Below, in pieces: positions 1 through 8,062 of a stretch of 64,000 bases of DNA. A program made the translations under genes and the position numbers. Source of the DNA: Candidatus Burkholderia humilis (GTDB lineage: Bacteria; Pseudomonadota; Gammaproteobacteria; Burkholderiales; Burkholderiaceae). The stretch lies in NCBI GenBank assembly GCA_001184405.1, contig LFMX01000009.1, positions 1-64,000 of the forward strand, in the 5' to 3' direction. Position 1 is the stretch's first letter, and every line of letters begins with the position of its first letter. The notes below the pieces were generated by a model, which was not told the origin of the DNA, did no database searches, and saw only the letters and a list, made by a program, of their open reading frames with translations.

Positions 1-2
1 AA

Positions 3-221
3 GCGCTCGAGCGCGCCTTGTCGATGCCGCTCGCCGAGCGTCAGGCGCGTCACGCCGACATGATGGCGCCGCTGCGCGAGAACAATCTGTCGGTCTGGCG
101 TGATTCGTTCCTGTCCGATTTGCGCAGCGTCGCGACGGCGACGTCCGTCACGGAAAAGACCGTCAAGACGGTAAAGCAAGGCGCGGCGGCCGAGGCCCGA
201 CGTCCGGCGGCCAAGGCTTGA
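3..221 (+). CDS. otsA: Trehalose-6-phosphate synthase, C-terminal end (partial)
   Basis: The reading frame enters from the left edge and ends at a TGA at 219-221. The visible 72 residues contain the pattern of the last helices of OtsA (AERQARHADMM, then NNLSVWRDSFLSDLR), followed by a basic, Ala/Lys-rich tail typical of Burkholderia copies. OtsA joins glucose from UDP-glucose to glucose-6-phosphate in the cytoplasm for trehalose synthesis. The catalytic part lies outside the window, so the call rests on the C-terminus alone. A strong terminator follows directly. Confidence 0.8.
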   Translation, partial: ALERALSMPLAERQARHADMMAPLRENNLSVWRDSFLSDLRSVATATSVTEKTVKTVKQGAAAEARRPAAKA

Positions 222-247
222 ATTAAGCCGCGAAATCCGTATTCAGA

Positions 248-280
248 AGCCCCGCGCGTTGCACGATGCGCGGGGCTTTT
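248..280 (+). terminator. Rho-independent terminator after otsA
   Basis: A perfect 10-bp stem (AGCCCCGCGC at 248-257 with GCGCGGGGCT at 268-277) with a 10-nt loop is followed by a T run. Confidence 0.85.
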
Positions 281-334
281 GGCTTTGGTACGCCGTTTGC
301 GGATTCATCGATGACACGAACCCAGGAGGTCATG

Positions 335-697
335 ATGAGCGAAAGCACACTGAATCCGAATGAAGAAGGCGGCGTGGAAGTCGGCAAGGGACACGGCACT
401 GGCGCGCTCGGTCCGAGCGATTCGTCCGATAGCGGTTCCGACGTCCAAGGCGAAAAGCGCTATCCCGGCGAAATCGACGATGAATTCGATGCCCATGCGC
501 TCGGCCAGTCCGAAGCCGAACTGAATAGCGATACGGACCGCTACGGCACGGGCGAAGCGGCATAGGCGGATGGCGACAACCATCTCGAACCGGACGCCGA
601 CATTCTGCCCGACGAGATCGAAGACGAGACGCGCGATCTCGTCGACGAAGACGCGGACCCGGCGGCGGACTCCACAACGGACGACGATCGCGCGTAA
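335..697 (+). pseudogene. Acidic hypothetical protein interrupted by an in-frame amber codon
   Basis: The start at 335 has a strong ribosome site (AGGAGGT, 324-330); an ATG at 332 is also possible. The first part (76 residues) is rich in Ser, Asp, Glu and Gly, with a GPSDSSDSGSD motif I associate with small Burkholderia proteins of unknown role. A TAG sits at 563-565. The same frame then continues for 43 more acidic codons (DEIEDETRDLVDEDADP) to a TAA at 695-697. The unchanged composition and frame on both sides of the TAG suggest one gene with a nonsense mutation. It could instead be a 76-residue protein with a decayed tail. No function is assigned. Confidence 0.5.
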
Positions 698-754
698 TTC
701 CTGCCGTGGGGCTAACATCGGCGGTTGACGCGTTCAACCGCTTTTTTTCCGCCG

Positions 755-1495
755 ATGAATCAGGACGTGCCGTGCTCCACACCGCCAACGCCACTCGCCG
801 AAGGCCGCACGTCGCGCCCGGGCTGGCTGTCATGGATCGTCGATCCGATCACGCAATGGTCGCAGGATCATTGCCTGATGTTTTCCGCATCGATTGCGTT
901 TTTCGCGGCGTTTTCGCTCGCGCCGACGCTTGTCATCGTTATCTTGGTGGCGAGCATTTTCTTTGGCGCCGATGCTGTACAAGGCCGCCTTTTCGACGAA
1001 ATCAGCGGCGTGGTCGGCGCGGATGCCGCGCACGCGCTCGAAGCGATCGTCGCTAACGCCTGGCATGCGGATATCGCGCGCAGCACGGCGATTCTGTCGC
1101 TTGCGGGCGTGCTGCTGGGCGCGTCCGCCACGTTTTCATCGCTGCATAGCGCTGAACGTGATCTGGCCGATGCCGATCGTCAGCACGCGCGAGAGCATCG
1201 TGTCGCTGTTGCGCGTGCGGCTGACGTCGTTCGGCCTGGTCGTCGGCGCGGGCTTGCTGGTGGTTGCGCTGCTCGTGCTCGATGCGCTCGGGCGTTCGGC
1301 GACGGCAATCCGTTTATCCTGCTGTCGACCCTCACGCAGCGCGCGATTTCGCTCGGCATGCTGCTGGTCGCGTTCACCCGTGCTGCTCAAGTTTCTGCCG
1401 ACCACACGCAGAAGTGGCGCGACGCGCTGCTCGGCGCGGAACTGGCGGCGACGGCGGCGCGAAAGCGCACGCATCGCGCGTCGGGCTGGCGGTGA
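755..1495 (+). pseudogene. YihY/BrkB-family inner-membrane protein, frameshifted and C-truncated
   Basis: The first 130 codons match the YihY (Virul_fac_BrkB) family: a cytoplasmic N-terminus, then a membrane segment around FSASIAFFAAFSLAPTLVIV and a second around STAILSLAGVLLGASATF. Near 1140 the family pattern moves to another frame (RESIVSLLRVRLTSFGLVVG), near 1300 it returns (NPFILLSTLTQRAISLGMLL), and near 1385 it shifts again (LLKFLP). The last transmembrane segments expected in the family (full length near 280-300 residues) are missing after about 1490. At least three indels plus loss of the end make it non-functional. The family was once called RNase BN; its true role is unclear. Confidence 0.75.
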
Positions 1496-1589
1496 ATTCA
1501 CGCGCACAGCGAAAGTTTGTGCGAAGTTTGCGATAGCGCCGCGCTTCGTGGTAAATACACCGCCCGGGCATTATCGAAAGGAGTATGCG

Positions 1590-1856
1590 GTGCGAAGGAC
1601 CGCCGAAAACAAGCTGAAGGTCGTCGCCGTGCGTGTCGATCCCGTGATCGAGCAGCGGCTGCGCATTCTCGCGGAAGCGCCCGGCCACAAGCAGTCGTTC
1701 TTTTTGCAACAAATGATTGAAACCGGCATCGATAAGATGGAGGAAACCTGGCTGTCGCCGGAGAAGCTCGAACAGGTGCGCAGCGGCGAGTTGCAGACGC
1801 GCACGCCGCCGAGCGGCGCGATTTCCGATTTGTTCGGCGATGCCGCTGACGAGTGA
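1590..1856 (+). CDS. Ribbon-helix-helix, antitoxin-like DNA-binding protein
   Basis: A GTG start at 1590 is preceded by GAAAGGAG (1576-1583) at good spacing, giving 88 residues. The N-terminal stretch KLKVVAVRVDPVIEQRLRIL, followed by a helix and QMIETGIDKMEE, has the strand-helix-helix pattern of RHH repressors of the RelB/CopG kind, which bind operator DNA as dimers and often serve as antitoxins. The C-terminal half (LSPEKLEQVRSGEL) would be the partner-binding tail. No toxin gene lies next to it: upstream is the dead yihY, downstream the convergent rpoN. It may be an orphan antitoxin or a plain regulator. The frame is intact. Confidence 0.65.
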   Translation: MRRTAENKLKVVAVRVDPVIEQRLRILAEAPGHKQSFFLQQMIETGIDKMEETWLSPEKLEQVRSGELQTRTPPSGAISDLFGDAADE

Positions 1857-1879
1857 TGCGTCTTCACATCGAACGCGCG

Positions 1880-1910
1880 AAAAAATAGGCCGCCTAACCT
1901 CGGGCGGCCT
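1880..1910 (-). terminator. Terminator of rpoN (minus strand)
   Basis: AGGCCGCC (1887-1894) pairs with GGCGGCCT (1903-1910). Read on the minus strand the stem is followed by a T run (complement of 1881-1885). It lies about 90 bp past the rpoN stop. Confidence 0.75.
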
Positions 1911-2001
1911 GTCGGTATCGCTCCTGTCGTTCAGGCGCCTCGCTTGACCGGGTCGTCGCCGAACGCTTTGAGAGCGAAAAAATCTGCGTGATCAGCGCGT
2001 A

Positions 2002-3498
2002 TCACGCCGTGCGGCGCAATTCCGCCGGCGGCACCTTCATCAAATGGCGATACTTCGCCACCGTGCGCCGCGCCACGATCACGCCCTGATCCGCGAGCAT
2101 CTTCGCGAGACTCACATCGGACAGCGGGTCACGCGTATTTTCCTTCGCGATCATTTCCTTGAGCAGCGCACGCACGGCCGCTGCCGAACACGTGCCGCCG
2201 CTTTCCGTGGAAAGCTCGCGCGGGAAGAAGTGCTTGAACTCGAAGATACCGCGCGGCGTGGCCATATATTTGTTGCCCGTCGCACGCGAAATGGTCGATT
2301 CGTGCAGACCAAGCTCATCGGCGACATCGCGCAGGACGAGCGGCTTCAGCGCGATTTCGCCGTAGTCGAAGAACGCCTTCTGGTGCGACACGATGCATTC
2401 AGCCACACGCTGAATCGTCGTGAAGCGCTGCTGTGCGTTGCGGATCAGCCAGCGTGCTTCCTGCAACTGCTGTGCGAGCGGTGAGCGGCTTGCGCCCGCG
2501 GATTGCGCAAACAGTTCGGCGTACATGCGATGAATTCGCGCACGCGGCAGCACGGCCGGATTGATCGTGACGACCCATTGCTTCTTCACTTGCCGCACGA
2601 TGACGTCCGGCACGACGTAGTTGTCTTCGCTCTGGCCGTAGTTCTCGCCGGGCTTCGGATCGAGACGGCGAACCAGCGCACACGCAATGCGCAATTCATC
2701 CGCGCTACAGCCGATCTTCTTTTGTAACTCGGCTTGCTCGCGTCGCGCCAGCCGTTCGAGATGATGCGCAACGATTTCGAGCGCGACGTCACGGCTCGGC
2801 GTGTCTTCGTTCATCGCGCAGAGTTGCAGCGTCAGACATTCCGACAGATTGCGCGCGCCGACGCCGGGCTTGTCGAGCGATTGCACGAGCTTGAGCGCAA
2901 TACTGAGTTCGTCTTCCTGAAGCGCGGGTTCGATATCCACCACGCCCGCGAGTTCGGCCAGTGACTGACGCAAGTAGCCATCGTCATCGAGCGCTTCGAT
3001 GATGAGCTGCGCAATCGCGCGATCGCGTTCGTTCAACTGATAAAGCCGCAGTGCGTCGTGCAGCGTCTCATGCAGCGACGGCTCGATGCGTACCCAGTCG
3101 GCGGGATCGGAGCCTTCGCCATCGCCGCTATTGCGCGATGCGCCGCGTCCGAATGGATCGGATGAGAATTCGCTGATGGAATCGTCGCGTGAGCCGGCAT
3201 CGGCGGCGGGTTCGCCTTCCATGCTGCTCATCGTGCTTTCGGCACCGAGCGGGGCGTCGGCTGCGCCATCGGCGGCGTTGGTGAGCGAGGTATCGCTCAT
3301 CGAGTTGCCGTTGTCCGCGCCGAGTGCGGCGTCTTCGGTTTGCGTCTCGTCGTATTCGAGAAACGGATTCGTATCGAGCGCGTTGCGCAGTTCTTGCTGA
3401 AACTCCAGCGACGAGAGCTGGAGCAGGCGTACCGACTGCTGAAGGCGCGGGGTCAGTGCAAGGCTTTGCTTTGCGCGGAGTTCGAGTATAGGCGGCAT
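2002..3498 (-). CDS. rpoN: RNA polymerase sigma-54 factor
   Basis: An intact 498-residue protein of normal family length. Order of parts: an N-terminal Gln/Leu-rich activator-interacting region (LTPRLQQSVRLLQLSSLEFQ, residues about 15-35), an acidic variable stretch (about 45-120), the core-binding domain (about 130-330), a helix-turn-helix (HESTISRATGNKYM, near 395) and the RpoN box ARRTVAKYR near residue 476. RpoN directs RNA polymerase to -24/-12 promoters and needs AAA+ activators. The gene stands alone, without the lptB, hpf and ptsN genes that flank the main rpoN copy in Burkholderia, so this is probably the second copy (rpoN2 type). Its terminator lies at 1880-1910. Confidence 0.93.
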   Translation of the reverse strand: MPPILELRAKQSLALTPRLQQSVRLLQLSSLEFQQELRNALDTNPFLEYDETQTEDAALGADNGNSMSDTSLTNAADGAADAPLGAESTMSSMEGEPAADAGSRDDSISEFSSDPFGRGASRNSGDGEGSDPADWVRIEPSLHETLHDALRLYQLNERDRAIAQLIIEALDDDGYLRQSLAELAGVVDIEPALQEDELSIALKLVQSLDKPGVGARNLSECLTLQLCAMNEDTPSRDVALEIVAHHLERLARREQAELQKKIGCSADELRIACALVRRLDPKPGENYGQSEDNYVVPDVIVRQVKKQWVVTINPAVLPRARIHRMYAELFAQSAGASRSPLAQQLQEARWLIRNAQQRFTTIQRVAECIVSHQKAFFDYGEIALKPLVLRDVADELGLHESTISRATGNKYMATPRGIFEFKHFFPRELSTESGGTCSAAAVRALLKEMIAKENTRDPLSDVSLAKMLADQGVIVARRTVAKYRHLMKVPPAELRRTA

Positions 3499-3986
3499 TG
3501 CGAACTGGTCCTCGATGTTCTGTCGTAGTCAACGTTGGTGCTGCGTCTTGTAAAGCAATGGCTATGCCAATCTGCGTGAAAGTCGCGCTGCGTCTATGTT
3601 TGTCATTTTCGTTGTGGGCGAAAGCAGTGTTCGCCAGGCCGCTTTTTACGCAGTTTTTACACACGCTCGGACAAAAGCGCCGCGCGTTTCGCGGCACGGC
3701 GCGAAGGCGCTGCGGGGCGCGTTGGCATCGGATTCATGCGCGTTGATTTCGCATGCAACTGCTTGATTCGCGAACGGGTTTCCTGGTCTGCGATGCATCT
3801 GCATCCGGTTCATCAACGGCCTCCGGCACGCAAGTTGCGCTAGGAAGGTCACGATTCGCGTGCTACGGCGCGAACGTGCTCGACACAACGAGGAGCGACA
3901 TTAGGGGGCGCTTCGCGTGTGACCCAGTATTGATCGGTCCCACGCAAAGGCGCGCAGAAACAGAATCGAAAAAATGGAGCATTGCC
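3499..3986. other. Intergenic region between rpoN and the BON-domain gene
   Basis: About 490 bp holding the upstream regions of the two divergent genes. I see no ORF with coding character and no clear promoter or repeat. A GGAGC ribosome site lies at 3976-3980, just before the BON gene. Confidence 0.4.
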
Positions 3987-4313
3987 ATGAAGACGACTCA
4001 ATTCCTGAAGGCTGCTGGTGGTATCGCGTGTGTGGTGTTCGCATTGAACGTGAACGCTCAAACCAATTCGACGACGTCGTCCGGCAGCACGGATACGTCC
4101 GTCGGCCAGAAGGTCGATGACAGCGCGATCACCGCGAAGGTCAAGGCCGAACTGCTGAGCGCGACCGATGTGAAGTCCACGCATATCCACGTGAAGACGA
4201 AGGAAGGCGTGGTGTGGCTGACCGGCACGGTGCCGACGGTAGTCGACAAGACCAACGCCGAAACGACGGTCATCTCAAAATCGCTGCCAAGTAAGCATCG
4301 ACTGATGGCATAG
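3987..4313 (+). pseudogene. BON-domain periplasmic (OsmY-like) protein, 3' end damaged
   Basis: An ATG at 3987 with GGAGC at 3976-3980 starts a protein with a 21-residue signal peptide (MKTTQFLKAAGGIACVVFAL, cut near NAQ). One BON domain follows (DDSAITAKVKAELLSATDVKS then VWLTGTVPTVVDKTNAE). BON proteins are periplasmic, bind membrane surfaces and are often induced by osmotic stress. After residue 91 the family pattern breaks off. The expected ending (a Gly-Val-Lys turn, then NxLKIAAK) appears only in another frame (HLKIAAK, stop at 4292-4294), with about a dozen codons missing near 4260. The present frame ends with an unrelated tail at 4313. The domain core is therefore incomplete. Confidence 0.6.
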
Positions 4314-4356
4314 TGCAGATGCCCGGCTCGCTTCGGCGGGTCGCGGCGGCATCGAA

Positions 4357-4383
4357 CGAACCCGCGCCGGGTTCGGGCCTTTA
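4357..4383 (+). terminator. Possible terminator after the BON gene
   Basis: CGAACCC (4357-4363) pairs with GGGTTCG (4369-4375) around a 5-nt loop, followed by GGCCTTTAT. The T run is short. Confidence 0.4.
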
Positions 4384-4574
4384 TCGACGATCGAGGTTCG
4401 AACCATGAGCGCGGGTTCGTGTATCTGGCGTTACGTTGTACGCGTATCACCTCGCAGCATGGTCGCAACTGTCTTGACTTCAAAAACGAAGCGCGTCCAA
4501 TCCAGGACGTTCTCACAGGCGGCTGACGGGCGCTCGACGCGGCGCTTGCAAGCCCCGGCAAAAGGAGCTCTTTC

Positions 4575-4787
4575 ATGAAGACGAAAAAGATGGCATTGAT
4601 CGGCGCGCTGGCGCTGGCATTCACGACGACGGCTTTCGCACAGGCAGCGTCGGACACGGCAGCGACGACCACGACGAAGCAAAAGGGCACCAATCTGCAT
4701 CAGCAAAACAAGGCGCACAAGCTGAAGGGCGCGTCGTCGGCGGCGGCTTCCGCGCTCGGAACGAACGACAAGGGTCAGCCGCAGTAA
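4575..4787 (+). CDS. Small secreted Ala/Thr-rich protein of unknown function
   Basis: An intact 70-residue ORF with AAAAGGAGC (4559-4567) upstream. The N-terminus is a clear signal peptide (KTKKMALIGALALAF, cleavage likely after AFAQA). The mature part is about 48 residues, hydrophilic, with a Thr run and His/Gln/Lys-rich stretch (NLHQQNKAHKLKG). There are no cysteines. It is likely a small periplasmic protein. It sits in a run of stress-related genes and has its own strong terminator. Confidence 0.7.
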   Translation: MKTKKMALIGALALAFTTTAFAQAASDTAATTTTKQKGTNLHQQNKAHKLKGASSAAASALGTNDKGQPQ

Positions 4788-4810
4788 AGTGCATTGACCT
4801 TTGCGGGAAT

Positions 4811-4842
4811 AAAAAACGGCCGCTTGAAGCGGCCGTTTTCTT
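4811..4842. terminator. Bidirectional terminator
   Basis: A 13-bp perfect stem, AAAACGGCCGCTT (4813-4825) with AAGCGGCCGTTTT (4827-4839), has A and T runs on both sides. It serves the small secreted gene on the plus strand and the DUF2383 gene on the minus strand. Confidence 0.9.
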
Positions 4843-4855
4843 TGCAGCGAGCGGC

Positions 4856-5305
4856 TTAGGATTTCGTCGCCGCGTACTGATCGCGCAGATCGCGCACGCG
4901 ATCATGATTCTCGAGCACACCCTGATACTGTCGCTCGACTACCGCGCGCACATCGGCGGGCAGATCCTTGTCCAGCGCCTCGCGATAATTCTTCTTCGCG
5001 GCATCTTCACCGCGCTCGCACTCGGCGAGAATCGCGTGATCGCTATGGCTCACGGCGGATTTCACATCGACCCAGCCGCGATGCAGCGCGCCCGCCATCG
5101 AACCGCCGGTTTCCGGCTTGCCGCCCAGCCGCTGGACGAGTTCCTGTAGTTCGCGCGCGCCCTTGGCGCATGCTTCGGCGCGGTTCTGGAACAGCAGCTT
5201 GAGGCTCGGATCACGCGTATCTTCGGCAGCCTTGAGAAAGCCCTTTTCGCCATCGTTCGACGTTTCGACCAGGTCATTGAGTACCGATACGACATTCGTG
5301 CTCAT
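4856..5305 (-). CDS. DUF2383 (PA2169-type) four-helix protein
   Basis: An intact 149-residue protein that begins NVVSVLNDLVETSNDGEKGF, the signature opening of the DUF2383/PA2169 family. It is almost wholly helical with heptad spacing and resembles ferritin-like four-helix bundles. It has no signal peptide, so it is probably cytoplasmic. Family members are linked to stress responses but have no proven activity. It converges on the small secreted gene and shares its terminator. Confidence 0.85.
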   Translation of the reverse strand: MSTNVVSVLNDLVETSNDGEKGFLKAAEDTRDPSLKLLFQNRAEACAKGARELQELVQRLGGKPETGGSMAGALHRGWVDVKSAVSHSDHAILAECERGEDAAKKNYREALDKDLPADVRAVVERQYQGVLENHDRVRDLRDQYAATKS

Positions 5306-5475
5306 CTAACACCTCTCTTGTTGGACATCGATATGCGCCGCGCGTGTGTGTTCGGCGGTTTGCGCGTAGGTACCGCATGCAGCGTGCCCGAAAACCGCGG
5401 CATGTTCGTTGCTGCCGTCCACGACACAACAGCGCGTCCGACCGAGACAGCGCAACGCAAACGGCAACCGGAGAA

Positions 5476-5729
5476 TGCAGGTGAAACACTTCAACGCGCT
5501 CGCGAATCGCGAGTTCCTGGTATTCGTGGCGATCGTCGCATCGGCGATTACGCTGCACGTGCGTCACATCGATTCCGGCGCGCCGTCCGCGCCATCGCAT
5601 ATTCAATACGGTCGCATGTGCGAACCGTCCGAGTCCTCTTCCGGCGATGACTCCGCCCGCGTGCGCCCCGCCGATTGCGACATGCGCACGAACGTGCGGA
5701 CGCATCGCATCTTGCAGCCTTGGGTCTGA
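5476..5729 (+). CDS. Possible small membrane-anchored protein
   Basis: From an ATG at 5476 (or a GTG at 5482, better spaced from GGAG at 5470) an 84-residue ORF runs to 5729. It has one hydrophobic stretch (EFLVFVAIVASAITL, residues about 13-27) followed by a polar Ser/Asp/Arg-rich tail. That fits a small protein with one membrane anchor, but there is no family match I recognise and codon use is not decisive. It may be a chance ORF between two divergent genes. Confidence 0.3.
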
Positions 5730-5741
5730 TCTCGCGCACAA

Positions 5742-5770
5742 ACAAAAACGCCCGCAAAAATGCGGGCGTT
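5742..5770 (-). terminator. Terminator of the minus-strand 5794-6355 gene
   Basis: AACGCCCGCA (5747-5756) pairs with TGCGGGCGTT (5761-5770). On the minus strand the stem is followed by a T run (complement of 5744-5748). Confidence 0.8.
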
Positions 5771-5793
5771 GTGCTCAAAGCGCAGGACGACAA

Positions 5794-6355
5794 TCAGGCG
5801 CGCGGCTGAGCAAATTCGCCAACGAAATGCGGCGGCTGCGTCGGATCGAAATCGCTCCAGCGGCCTTGTTTCCAGCGTCTCGACGCCCGTTCGATATCGA
5901 TACCGCTGGACTCGCGCAAGATATCCGCCGCCTGCGTCTGCGTTTCCGGCGAGACATGCACGGCGACGAGCACGCCCGCGTGCCGCGTCGGTTCCTCGGC
6001 GGCATGCGCACCCTTCGGCTGCTTCGTATGTGACATCGCGCCGGCAAGCGAGCCGACATACGCGCCGACGCCCGCCGCAATCACGGAAACGATCAGCGGC
6101 GACTTGAACAACGCGAAGATGGCCGCGCCGACCACGGCGCCGATCGTCATCCCTTTGCCGGCGCCTTTGGGTGCGGCACGCGCGCCAGCATCGGTGCCGA
6201 CGTCGCCGCCAATCGGATGGCGCGCGAGCTGGCCGCTCGGATTGACGAAGAACAGCGTGACGTCTTCTTCGACGAAGCCGCGCGCGAACAAGCTTCTGCG
6301 CGGCGGATTCAGCGGCGGGAAAGGTCTGGAAGCGACCCTCGATGATCAGTGACAT
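5794..6355 (-). pseudogene. Membrane stress protein with glycine-zipper-like segment, one frameshift
   Basis: The start at 6355 has AAGGAG upstream on the minus strand. The first 20 residues (LIIEGRFQTFPAAESAAQ) are in one frame. From 6291 the protein continues in another (FARGFVEEDVTLFFVNPSGQ), so a single base was gained or lost near 6293. The remainder has a Gly/Ala-rich membrane stretch (GMTIGAVVGAAIFALF, SVIAAGVGAYVGSLAGA) and a soluble C-terminal domain with HAGVLVAVHVSPETQTQAADIL. The layout resembles Burkholderia proteins of unknown function whose N-terminal region modulates a membrane domain. If translation starts within the second frame a shortened product is possible. Confidence 0.6.
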
Positions 6356-6397
6356 GTTCGCTCCTTGTCCGTGTGAATGTGCGTGAGTGCCTGAGTT

Positions 6398-6688
6398 TCA
6401 GTCCGGTTCCAGACCGGCCACGTGGAACAATCCGCTGCGCAGAACGACCGGCTGTCCGCCGTTGTCGTTGAGCGCTTCGGCGCAGACCGCGCGTATGCGC
6501 GCCTGGCCGCGCTCGAACGCGGGCAGCACGTCTTCCTCGCGCGCCGACTCCGCGCCGAAATGATCTTCGAGCGCTTCGGCGTTGATCGAGCAGACGATCG
6601 GCGCACCATCGATGAGCGCGGTGAAATGAACCGCGAGATCGTCACCATCGTACACGGGCGGATCGTCTGCGAAGGTGATGTGCATCAT
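6398..6688 (-). CDS. DUF1488-family small protein
   Basis: The ATG at 6688 is chosen because GAGGA lies 7 nt upstream and the family normally opens with a short strand like MHITFADDPPVYDGD. The product is 96 residues. DUF1488 proteins are small soluble proteins of unknown function common in Burkholderiaceae; the core ALIDGAPIVCSINAEALEDHF, followed by a long helix with FERGQARIRAVCAEAL, fits. The upstream frame stays open to 6763 but carries no ribosome site. It ends a group of minus-strand stress genes. Confidence 0.75.
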   Translation of the reverse strand: MMHITFADDPPVYDGDDLAVHFTALIDGAPIVCSINAEALEDHFGAESAREEDVLPAFERGQARIRAVCAEALNDNGGQPVVLRSGLFHVAGLEPD

Positions 6689-6759
6689 GGTCGAATCCTC
6701 ACAGGCAGGGCGCGCATGAAAGGGCGCGCGTTTCGCGCGCTCGAAAACGTGGCCGACGC

Positions 6760-7344
6760 TCATGACGCGGCCTTGTTTTTCGCGAGTTGCTGCGCCATCG
6801 CAAAGTGATGGCTGATGACCGGCAGCGCCTTGGCGGCCGCCGCTTTCAGGGCAGAGTCGTTGCCGCTTTCGCTTTCCTTCCTGAACAGATCGACGGCTTT
6901 CTGATGCCCGCCGACCGCCACTTGTTCAATATAGGCCTTATTGAAATCCACGCCCTTGAGATTTTGCAGACTGCCGATCACCGACGAATCCGCGCTCGGC
7001 GGCGCGGTAATGCCGTGGCGCTTGGCAATCACATCGAGATTGCGCGTGAGCCTGGTGTGATCGGCGATCATTCGCTGTGCGAAGTCCTTCACCTGCTTGT
7101 CGCTTGAATTCTTCAGCGCGAGCTTGCTGGCCGCGATTTCCGTTGCGCCGGCGGTGCCAGCGTCCTGTACGAACTGCTGATTGGCGGCGGAAAGCTGTTG
7201 CGACTGCGCGGCGCGCGCACTGGCGCTCGCGGCCTCGTCGGATTGTGCGGACGATACCGTCGGCGTCAGCGACGCCGCCGCCAGCACGAACGATGCAGCG
7301 GCCAGCACCTGCGGCCACGGCGATTTACAGGAGGTTGTCGGCAT
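6760..7344 (-). CDS. DUF4142 periplasmic protein
   Basis: An intact 194-residue protein with AAGGAG 8 nt before the ATG. Residues 1-33 form a signal peptide (VLAAASFVLAAASLTPTVSSAQ). The mature part is the DUF4142 helical domain: ANQQFVQDAGTAGATEIAASKLAL, FAQRMIADHTRLTRNL, FNKAYIEQVAVGGHQKAVDLF. The conserved His residues in DHT and GGHQ suggest a ferritin-like fold. The family is periplasmic with no proven reaction. Confidence 0.85.
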   Translation of the reverse strand: MPTTSCKSPWPQVLAAASFVLAAASLTPTVSSAQSDEAASASARAAQSQQLSAANQQFVQDAGTAGATEIAASKLALKNSSDKQVKDFAQRMIADHTRLTRNLDVIAKRHGITAPPSADSSVIGSLQNLKGVDFNKAYIEQVAVGGHQKAVDLFRKESESGNDSALKAAAAKALPVISHHFAMAQQLAKNKAAS

Positions 7345-7398
7345 GGGCGTGACTCCTTTTCTTGTTATACCGGATGCTTGTTACGCGGATGCGTGCGT

Positions 7399-7948
7399 TC
7401 AGGCGGCGCGCGCCTTGCCGAGCGCATCGATGATCGCCTGATTGAACGCGGGAATATCGTCCGGCTTGCGGCTCGAAATCAGATTGCCGTCGATCTGCAC
7501 TTCCTGATCGACCCACGTGCCGCCCGCGTTGTGCACATCGTCCTGCAGGCTCGGCCAGCTCGTCATCGTGCGGCCCGCGACGATGCCCGCCGAGATCGGC
7601 AGCCAGCCACCGTGGCATCACGGCGATCGGCTTCTTCGCCTGATTCGCGTCCTTGACGAAGCTTTGCGCTTTCGCATCGAGCCGGATGGCATCGCCATTG
7701 ACGACGTCGCCGGGCAGCACCATGGCGTCGTAATCGGTGGCGTTGGCGGCATCGAACGTGACATCGACATTCACTTTGTCGGCTTTATCAACGTGATTGA
7801 AGCCCTGAATTTGACCCGGCTTTTGCGATACGACATCGACCTGCACGCCCGCTTCCTTCAGCGCGCGTTGCGGCTCGACGAGTTTAGCTTGCTCGAAACC
7901 ATCGACGGCGAGAATCGCGACCTTGTAGCCGTTCAGAGAATTGGCCAT
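7399..7948 (-). pseudogene. PfpI/DJ-1-type glutamine amidotransferase-like protein, frameshifted at the nucleophile
   Basis: The ATG at 7948 has AGGAG 7 nt upstream. Residues 1-107 follow the PfpI pattern (YKVAILAVDGFEQAKLVEP, then DYDAMVLPGDVVN). At PIAVM the frame breaks. The next family block (HGGWLPISAGIVAGRTMTSWP) and the proper ending (AFNQAIIDALGKARAA, stop at 7399) lie in another frame. The break at 7617-7621 falls exactly where the family has its catalytic Cys (a C-H-G-G nucleophile elbow): only a C remains where the Cys codon is expected before CAC GGT GGC. The active site and frame are both lost. Intact members are stress proteases, glyoxalases or deglycases. Confidence 0.8.
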
Positions 7949-8062
7949 CAACACACTCCTTGTCTGCTGTTTCGTTGATTCCGCATGGCGCGGAAAGCTC
8001 GAACGAAAATCTCAGCAAGGGCTGTGCCCAACGATGCCTTTTACGTGGAGAGAAAAGCGCCC

